Source of the DNA: Chromera velia | Taxonomy: Eukaryota > Sar > Chromeraceae | Direction: 5' to 3' | Assembly: GCA_018398765.1 (NCBI GenBank) | Contig: JAHBMJ010002900.1 | Location: 1-14,899, forward strand | Length of the DNA stretch: 14,899 bases | Shown here: positions 8,887 through 14,899 of the stretch, in pieces | How the letters are laid out: each line of letters begins with the position of its first letter | Position numbering within the stretch: the first letter of the stretch is position 1 | Notes under the pieces: model-generated | What the model saw: the letters and a program-made list of their open reading frames with translations, nothing else | Database searches by the model: none | What the model was told of the DNA's origin: nothing | Position numbers and translations under genes: made by a program

Positions 8887-9162
8887 GAAAGCACAATGAA
8901 TGCATCGGCAATCCGGATCTATGACACTTCATGCTTTCTTTCCGAAGCTGATGCAGTCCATTAAACTCGCTTTGTGGAGGTTTCACTGTGCAGACTATAT
9001 GAAGGTGTATTGTCAATTGGGGTCGTTTGTGCGGGCATATCGATCAATCTGTCTAGGTCGGTGTTGATAGAGAAAAAAAAGAGAGAAGACATCAATACAC
9101 TCAATGACCTCACGTGAAGGCGACTCCGCAGAGAGCTTGAGAATCAAAAGAATGGGATTCGC
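8887..9162 (-). other. Intergenic spacer between the two ankyrin loci
   Basis: No certain gene. On the minus strand an ATG at 9166 overlaps the stop of the upstream ankyrin gene (ATGA) and opens a short stretch MSESHSFDSQALCGVAF ending at a good donor, AC|GTGAGG (GT at 9113-9112). It could be a first exon for the downstream ankyrin array, but its phase does not fit the obvious acceptor at 8881. Confidence 0.3.
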
Positions 9163-12041
9163 TCATGAAAGTCCAATCAGAGCTCTGAAATGCGTCAGAC
9201 AGTAAGTCAGCTCATTCATCCAGCTGACCTCTGTCACTCCAGCCAAAGCAAGAAGACGCAGGTTGAGATCAAGCGGACAGGGCCCCTCTGCCAGAAAGAG
9301 AGCCCTCAACCCTCTTTGAAGTGCCTCCAGGTAGGCCTTCTTCGACTCTTCTTCACCCTGACGTGAGACGTCGAGAGCCTTGAAGTTGACAGCAGTGATG
9401 CTTCGGAGTTTTCCGAAAGCGCACAACACCCGCTCAAGGCTGAGTCTCACTTCTGATGATTTTTCTACTGAGGGGAAACTGTAATACTGAGACATTCGTG
9501 CAGCGTCAAACGCCGACTCCCCCAGGTCGAGCACTTGAGGTTGCAATCTCCCTGCTAGCCCAGGGTCAGCAGCGACATATTCAACGAGTTCGGCGAGTTG
9601 GAGTGCTGCTTGGGGGTTCATTTCCTTTCGGACCTTTCTGGAGGAGGCCCAAGAGCCGTCAGCAAACACCCGCAGCTTATGGACGGATCGGTGGAGGAAA
9701 GTTTTGTACAATGCTTTCACACCGTCCGCATCGGCTTTTCCGTTTGTGAACTTTTTCGTGTCAAGGGTCTTACCGAATGTCAGCGGGGTGGCGGGGATAC
9801 GGAGAGAAGACTCACTCTTTTTTGACGGGCCGTGCTCATTGGTGTCGTCACTCAGAACCTGAGCGGGGGGCTTGAAGGCTGTGACTGCTGACTCGAACCA
9901 GCACCACCCCCTCTCGATGTACGGAGTCGGATTTGCGGAAGTTTCAGGAACCGCTGTGGAGCGGATGACGTGTGTGTGGGGGCTGCTGTGGATGAGGTCC
10001 ATTTTGCTCAGGCCTTGTTTAAATAGCGCGTCTTGGGCGTCTGTGCGTCTTCCCCCTGGCGGGTGTTGGAAGAGGGTCCCCCCGGACAGGTAGTCCCAAA
10101 AGACAAAGGCCGTCACAGGCGAGCTTTCGTGAGCCCACCAGTGCTTGTCTAATTGCTCGAGAACACTTCGGAGACGGAAGCTGTCTGGATCAGGGCGCCC
10201 TTGGGACAGCCATGGATAGCTGACGGCCACGAGCTTGAACGCTGCTCCAACGGGGTGTCGGAGGTCGGCTGCAAGTGTGCGAGCGGACAACGGCTCACAA
10301 ACTACCCCAAGATCTTTCGCTGCTTCTGCTACCTTTTGACGGAAAGGCAATTTCGCACCTCCCTTCAGCAGAGATCTGAGGAAGTGCAGAGGCCAGAACG
10401 CGACCGCCTCGCTGTCAATCAGCGATCTCAAAGCATTCCACTCCGACACCATCTCTGTCGACCATGGATCGTCCATTCGCTCTCCGCTATTCAGTCTTTC
10501 AACAGCCTGCATGTTTCCCGCCTCTTCTGCGACTACAAGCGCCGTCTTTCCGCCGGCGTCTTTTAAGGAGGGATCAGCGCCTCGGCTGAGCAGGAGCTCT
10601 ACAAGAAGAATGTGCCCCCCTGCGGCAGCGTGAATGAGGGGTGTCCGGCCTTGTGAGTCAGGAATATTCACAACTCTTTGGGTTTCACTGCCCGTCCGTG
10701 CGAGGAGACACTCAACCATATCTGAAACTTCCTTCTTCACTGCAAGCATCAAGACGGTATTTCCTTTCATTTCCTGCAACTCCATGTTTGCCTCTGCACC
10801 CACGAGCAGCCGCACAATGTCTGTGTGGCCGTTTTTACAGGCCGTCATCAGGGCTGTGTTTCCGTATTCGTCCTGCAAGTCTACGTTGGCCTTTGCATCA
10901 ACCAGCAGCCGAACAATCTCCGTATGCCCCTTTTCAGAGGACTTCATTAGGGCTGTGTCTCCGTTTTCGGCCTGGTACCGCAAGTTCACGTTAGTCTTCG
11001 CATCGATCAGCAGCCTCACTATGTCTGTGTGGCCGTTGGTAGAGGCCAGCATCAGGGCTGAGTATCCGGCCTTGTCCTGCATGTCCACGCTGGCATTCGC
11101 ATGGAGCAGCAGCCGAACAATGTCTGTGTGCCCTTTGTCAGAGGACTGTATCAGGGCTGTAGTTCCGTTCGTGTGCTGCAAGTCCACGTTGGCCTCGCAT
11201 CAACCAACAGCCGAACAATCTCCGTGTGGCCTTTGGCGGAGGCCACAATCAGGGCTGTGATTCCGTCTTGGTCCTGCGTGTCCAAGTTCGCCTTTGCATC
11301 GACCAACAGCCGCACAACGTCCGTGTGGCCTTCTTCAGAGGCCCACATCAGGGCTGTATATCCGTCTCTATCCTGCGTGTCAATGCCGGCCTTCACATCG
11401 ACCAGCAGCCGAACGATGTCCGTGCGGACTTTGACAGAGGCCCACACCAGGGCTGTCATTTTACCAATCTGCTGCATGTCGACGTTGGCGTTCGCATCGA
11501 CCAGAAGCCGCACAACATCCGTGTGGCCGTTCTTACAGGCCCACATCAAGGCTGAGTACCCGGCCTTGTCCTGCATGTCCACGTGGGCATTCGTATGGAT
11601 CAGCAGCCGAACAATGTCTGTGTGCCCTTTGTCAGAGGACTGTATCAGGGCTGTGCTTCCGTATTTGTCCTGTATGTCCACGTTGGCCTTCGCATCGACC
11701 AGCAGCCGAACGATGTCCGTGTGTCCTTTGACAGCGGACCGCATCAGGGCTGTGTCTCCAAATTTGTCCTGTATGTCCACGTTGGCTTTCGCCTCAACCA
11801 GCAGCCGCACAATCTCCGTGTCCCCTTTTTCAGAGGCGCACATCAGGGCTGTCCGTCTGTACTCGTCCATCAAGTCAAAGTTCAGCTTGGCCTTTCTGCA
11901 CTCGAGTATCTCCTTCACCTTCTGGAGATCCCCCTCTCTCGAGGCAACGATGAGGACCTTGGAGTCCGTCTCCTCTTTCGCTTCTTCTTCTTGTGGCAGG
12001 ACAGCTCTCGGAGAGAAACCCCCCTTTCTGCAGCCATTCAT
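9163..12041 (-). CDS. Ankyrin-repeat protein with C-terminal HET/TIR-like domain, split by a one-base frameshift
   Basis: Two minus-strand frames (12041 down to about 11195, and 11187 to 9163) form one gene of about 957 residues. The N-terminal start (MNGCRKGG) leads via an acidic stretch into about 15 ankyrin repeats (to about position 10488), the last three more divergent. Then comes a spacer and a domain at about 10242-9883 with FKLVAVSYPWL, FVFWDYLS, ALFKQGLSKMDLIHS and ERGWCWFESAV. This order (aromatic beta strand with SYxW, W/F-D strand, Q/K-x-M helix, RxWC-x-E) resembles the HET domain, a relative of TIR. It is followed by about 240 residues including FTNGKADADGVKALY, then a Leu-rich end. 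The family role is inference: a repeat array for recognition plus a signalling or death effector, as in fungal HET and NLR-type proteins. No transmembrane segment is seen. The ATG at 12041 has A at -3. An upstream in-frame ATG exists at 12116, and the true start may be in an upstream exon (12735-13422). Confidence 0.75.
11191..11200 (-). other. One-base deletion (CC for CCC) shifting the ankyrin reading frame
   Basis: This site reads GGCCTCGCAT, whereas the near-identical sister block reads GGCCCTCGCAT (8743-8753). The missing C breaks codon Ala-Arg within repeat 8 (LLVDARANVDL). Both sides continue as perfect ankyrin repeats in different frames, so an intron is not needed to explain the break. 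It may be a real mutation, an assembly error in a C run, or (least likely) a programmed frameshift. Confidence 0.85.
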
Positions 12042-12182
12042 GATGCGTACATGGAGGGAGGGAGGGAAACGTGAGAGAGAAGCGTGATTGAATGAGTCAC
12101 GAGGAAAAAGGTGCATGGGAATTATTACGGGATTGCGACTCTTTCAACACCCGCATTCAATATGCATACCCACAGGGAGAGG

Positions 12183-12233
12183 GACAGATAGACAGACAGA
12201 TAGCCAGACAGACAGACAGACAGACAGACAGAC
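12183..12233 (+). repeat. (GACA)n microsatellite
   Basis: Tandem GACA units, imperfect at the left and perfect from about 12205. On the minus strand this is a TGTC-rich pyrimidine tract upstream of the ankyrin coding start. Confidence 0.9.
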
Positions 12234-12439
12234 TAAAGGTTTCTTCTCTTCATGTACATAACAGACAAAAAAAAAGAAAGAACATAGACAAGAGAACAGA
12301 ATCAACAACGAAACAGCGTGGGAAGGGGGCCCGAAAGGTGAGAGTTAAGCGCCCCTTACCTCTCCACCTCCCGACAGACTTTCACGTGATCACTGGATTC
12401 ACACGTTAGTCCTCTGCTGCTTCCACTCAAGACAAAAAA

Positions 12440-12556
12440 AGACGGACGGACATATAGGCAGACAGGCAGACAGACGGACAGAGAGACAAACAGACAGACA
12501 GAGAGACAGAGAAAAAGGGACAGATAGACAAACAGAGAGGGAGGCAGGCCGGCAGG
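12440..12556 (+). repeat. Degenerate GACA/GACG/GGCA repeat tract
   Basis: About 115 bases of GACA-, GACG- and GGCA-type tetramers with frequent changes. It looks like an older, decayed relative of the array at 12183-12233. Confidence 0.75.
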
Positions 12557-12734
12557 CACGCAGATAAAATTCGACCGGTCAATTCCGAACCGACCGACAT
12601 GAATGAATGAACCCATGCATGCAAACAACACATGCACCGGTATGGGCAATGCATGAGACGATTCGGGCACGGTCGACACTAGCAAGCTGGGCCGATCGAA
12701 TGGCGTGAAAGGAAGCAACAGGAGGATGACCGAC

Positions 12735-12894
12735 CTCTGATTCGATTTCTCTTTTCGTGAGTCAGGTGTCGCGTGCAAAGTTGGCGTCCCCCCTTCCCCA
12801 TTTTCTTCCCCGACTCTCTGCCCATTTCCTCCAGGTCCCTCTCCAGAATTCCCCCCCTCCGCTTCCCCTCCCCGTTTTTGCACTTTTGGCGATT
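12735..12894 (-). CDS. Candidate internal exon upstream of the ankyrin-HET gene
   Basis: Hypothetical exon of 160 bases, read from 12894 downward. The acceptor is CTCTGCAG|AAT, preceded on this strand by a long CCTG pyrimidine-rich tract. The donor is CAGAG|GTCGGT, which is weak. It encodes a Gly/Glu-rich disordered peptide (ESPKVQKRGGEAEGG at its start). Phase 1 in and phase 2 out match the candidate exon at 13311-13422 and an acceptor at 12028 just inside the ankyrin gene. Low-complexity composition limits confidence. Confidence 0.3.
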
Positions 12895-12921
12895 CTGCAG
12901 AGACGCAGGGAAGAAGGCAAC

Positions 12922-12953
12922 CAGGCAGCCAGGCAGGCAGGCAGGCAGGCAGG
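12922..12953 (+). repeat. (GGCA)n microsatellite
   Basis: About seven GGCA units, slightly imperfect at the left. On the minus strand it is the CCTG tract just upstream of the candidate acceptor at 12895. Confidence 0.9.
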
Positions 12954-13278
12954 CCAATGAGTGGCAATGAGTAGTCCACGCATGCAGTTCGACGGTCCAA
13001 GGACTGTCAACAGAGAACGAACAAGTCACCATGCATACATGTAGATGGACGCGAATATTGATGCGCAATCCAACGAGCTCCCACGGCAGCGATGTATCGC
13101 ACCGGAATGTTCCGCAAGATGTATACGTGTAGAATACACCCACAGACAGTGCCAGTCTCAAATGAACTGAGCGGGCAACTCGTGACTGTCTTGCTGCATT
13201 GCTAGAAGCTAGAGCGGCACGGATCGAGAGATGAACTCCAGAGATCCTCTCAACAATTAATAAATCTACTCATGAAGG

Positions 13279-13422
13279 TTATCTGATGAGAGCGATGTTA
13301 AGGGTCTGACCTCTCTGCTGCGGTCTGGTGTTGCGAAGAAGAACTCCAGTCGGCTTCAGCGGAGCCCTGTCCTTTTTGTGCTTCTCGAGAATAGCAACCA
13401 CCTCAGGAGAGTACTCCTCCAT
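13279..13422 (-). CDS. Small open frame, probable first exon (MEEYSPEVVAILEKHKK...)
   Basis: Read from 13422 downward, an ATG in a very good context (GAAAAATGG) opens a 47-codon frame to a TAA at 13279. Its first 37 residues are balanced and protein-like (EVVAILEKHKKDRAPLKPTG), unlike the biased surroundings. A GT at 13310-13309 (AGAG|GTCAGA) could be a donor, making 13311-13422 a 112-base first exon ending in phase 1. That phase fits the candidate exon at 12735-12894. I do not recognise the peptide. It may be the true N-terminus of the ankyrin-HET gene, an independent small protein, or chance. Confidence 0.4.
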   Translation of the reverse strand: MEEYSPEVVAILEKHKKDRAPLKPTGVLLRNTRPQQRGQTLNIALIR

Positions 13423-14280
13423 TTTTCAGACAGATAAATGAATCAATACAAGGCTCCTGCAAGCTGGAAGAGAGGCGCAAAAAATACATATACATGTTTG
13501 GAAACTATTCTGACACAAAACTGCATCTGCAGTCAGACGGCGTATGTTTTGTGTGCAACAAGTGAATCCGCAGTACTCACAAATACGCATACGACGATAC
13601 GACGGGCTACCTATAGCTCTCGTCTGTTAATCAAAGCAACTCAGGGCCTGTTCGTAAGGTGCGCTTGCGACAAAGCTGTGTGCCTCTGACTGACAGATTT
13701 GCATTTTGTATGAAGGTCAGACAAATTCGCAAGCAAATCGATTGACGGCCCAGACGCGCTGCGAACTGCGTTGAACGTACCTGTGAATTAGCTGCCTTTC
13801 AGACCCTTCAGCTGAAAGCCGAAGGCAAGTCAGTGAAGCAGCGAGTTGTGTTGTCTTCGGACTCGCACTCGAACAAAGACAGACTCAATACGAAAAAAGT
13901 GTTGAGGAGATGTCAGTCAGAATCCGGCTTTTGGTAAGGCGAAGCAGACAGACAGAAAGTACTTCCCTTCTTCAGTAGAGTGAGGAAGGAAAGCTGATGA
14001 AAGGATCAGTACAGCAGGTGTTTGTGCACTCACAGTTTAATGAACGCAGACAGTCGGGGTAAATCGAAACTGCGTGTTGCGAAGACACCCGTGAGTATCC
14101 GACTCGACCGGCGTCAATCGTTTCGGGCAAAATGCAAACGGAGCGGGAAGTCAGGTTCCGTACGACGGAATGCGTCTTCAGTCAGTCAATCAATTAGTCA
14201 GTCAGTTCGGTCAGACTCCACCGTTAGAGCATGTCAGCGGTTTCAGCTCTGTATATATAGGACAGGGCACACGAGGAGAG

Positions 14281-14303
14281 ATGCATGCATACGCGGCATG
14301 CAT
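14281..14303. repeat. Hairpin ATGCATGC-N7-GCATGCAT
   Basis: Eight-base perfect arms (14281-14288 and 14296-14303) surround a 7-base loop. The left arm overlaps a TGCATGCA site. Confidence 0.7.
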
Positions 14304-14621
14304 GAAAAAAACCCTCAATCAATATATATCCATCTAACTGTATGTCGCCTCGGGGCAGCTCAGCTCTGCTGAGATCAGCTGAGATCGCACGCACTCGCAT
14401 AACGCATTTTTTCATTTTGGGGGGGGGGGCCGCTTCTATCTCCGATTCCAAAATGTGCCCCTCAAGCAACTCGCACGGAGCCGTGATCGATCGCACATAC
14501 CTTAATTACTTCGCACATGCGTGCCCCTCAAGTAACTCGCACGGAGTTGCAAGTGCATGCTCGCGCGGTCCCGAAAAGCATACTTCGTGCGCGTTGCCGT
14601 GGCCCCCGCCCCATGCATGCA
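14282..14621. promoter_or_regulatory. TGCATGCA motif cluster (possible AP2-type sites)
   Basis: Exact TGCATGCA at 14282-14289 and 14614-14621, with TGCATGC at 14554-14560. Further exact copies in the window are at 3017-3024, 3903-3910 and 12616-12623. This 8-mer is a known target of an apicomplexan AP2 protein. Use as a control site here is inference and depends on the organism having such factors. Confidence 0.35.
14455..14546 (+). repeat. 26-bp direct repeat pair
   Basis: The units at 14455-14480 and 14521-14546 (GTGCCCCTCAAG-Y-AACTCGCACGGAG) differ at one base. Their starts are 66 bases apart. The intervening bases are not repeated. Confidence 0.85.
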
Positions 14622-14684
14622 CACGTACTCGAGCACGCAGCATCTCTTCTTTGGTCTGCTGCAGGCCCGCGCAGTTGCAGAAAC

Positions 14685-14716
14685 AGTAGCAATAGTTAGT
14701 AGCAATAGTTAGTAGC
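14685..14716 (+). repeat. 13-bp tandem repeat, 2.5 units
   Basis: AGTAGCAATAGTT occurs at 14685-14697 and 14698-14710, followed by a partial unit to 14716. Confidence 0.85.
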
Positions 14717-14899
14717 ACTAAGCCTAGGCCAAGGCGCATACCCTGGACATTAATTTGTGTGCATTTTTATAAAAAATAAATTATAGATGCATTCAACTTT
14801 AAAGAAATCTAGTCCTGAAGAAAATTTACTTTTCAAATCATTTACTGTCATTTAACATTGACATGAAACTTTTCTTTCCTTGCAATTTGTGACACAAAG

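Larger units (their letters stand above)
13423..14899. other. Gene-free region, turning AT-rich after about 14740
   Basis: No coding region, tRNA or rRNA supported. Open frames at 13438-13689, 14022-14372 and 14342-14689 lack motifs. An 11-G run lies at 14419-14429. TGTATATATAGG at 14250-14261 is TATA-like, but no gene follows within sight. Confidence 0.45.

Noticed and set aside
7931-8899. Long plus-strand open frames (322 and 223 codons) across the ankyrin array
   Set aside because: They mirror the 99-base repeat period and codon bias of the minus-strand ankyrin frame. Products are repetitive SCMSTLAFASTNSRT-type peptides with no known fold.
10153-10566. Plus-strand frame opposite the HET-like region
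   Set aside because: No motif, and it lies wholly antisense to a better-supported coding region.
7606-12041. CRISPR-like array, because of regular 99-base spacing
   Set aside because: The period is 33 codons of continuous ankyrin coding sequence. There are no short identical repeats with unique spacers.
11101-12087. 328-codon plus-strand frame opposite the ankyrin-HET gene
   Set aside because: Antisense shadow of the ankyrin repeats. The minus frame matches the ankyrin consensus residue by residue.
12356-13000. 214-codon minus-strand frame taken as one gene
   Set aside because: Most of it is translated TGTC/CCTG microsatellite. Only the 12735-12894 portion is kept, as a candidate exon.

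Overview
The window looks like nuclear DNA from a unicellular eukaryote. It has a short GT-AG intron that restores a reading frame, long simple-sequence tracts, gene-poor spacers and no bacterial-style operon. My best guess is a photosynthetic alveolate of the chromerid type (Chromera velia-like). The hints are large near-identical ankyrin arrays, a membrane-anchored osmolyte enzyme known from algae and bacteria, and repeated copies of TGCATGCA, an 8-mer bound by apicomplexan AP2 factors. The species assignment is inference.

Layout: (1) Positions 1-240 hold a striking G5C5 inverted repeat. (2) Positions 381-2222 (+) encode a two-exon mannosylglycerate synthase (GT78-like) behind an N-terminal signal/anchor segment and a long Pro/Ser/Thr-rich linker. 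This is the best-supported gene. (3) Positions 2223-6010 are spacer with strong purine/pyrimidine strand asymmetry and compound microsatellites, and I can support no gene there. (4) Positions 6010-7600 are an AT-rich, gene-poor island with short tandem repeats, palindromes and one small helix-turn-helix-like reading-frame fragment. (5) Positions 7606-8886 (-) are an ankyrin-only array broken by one in-frame TGA. (6) Positions 9163-12041 (-) are a larger ankyrin gene of about 15 repeats, ending in a C-terminal domain that resembles the HET/TIR-like fold. It is split by a one-base deletion at about 11193. Two upstream minus-strand segments (12735-12894 and 13311-13422) fit in phase as its missing 5' exons. 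(7) Positions 13423-14899 hold no gene I can support, but do hold TGCATGCA sites, a direct repeat and a 13-bp tandem repeat, then turn AT-rich.

The mannosylglycerate synthase and the ankyrin genes show no functional link. The two ankyrin loci are tandem paralogues (both minus strand, about 97% identical over a 220-bp block). They look like a fast-evolving family: repeat array plus signalling/effector-like C-terminus in one copy, and a truncated, decaying array in the other.
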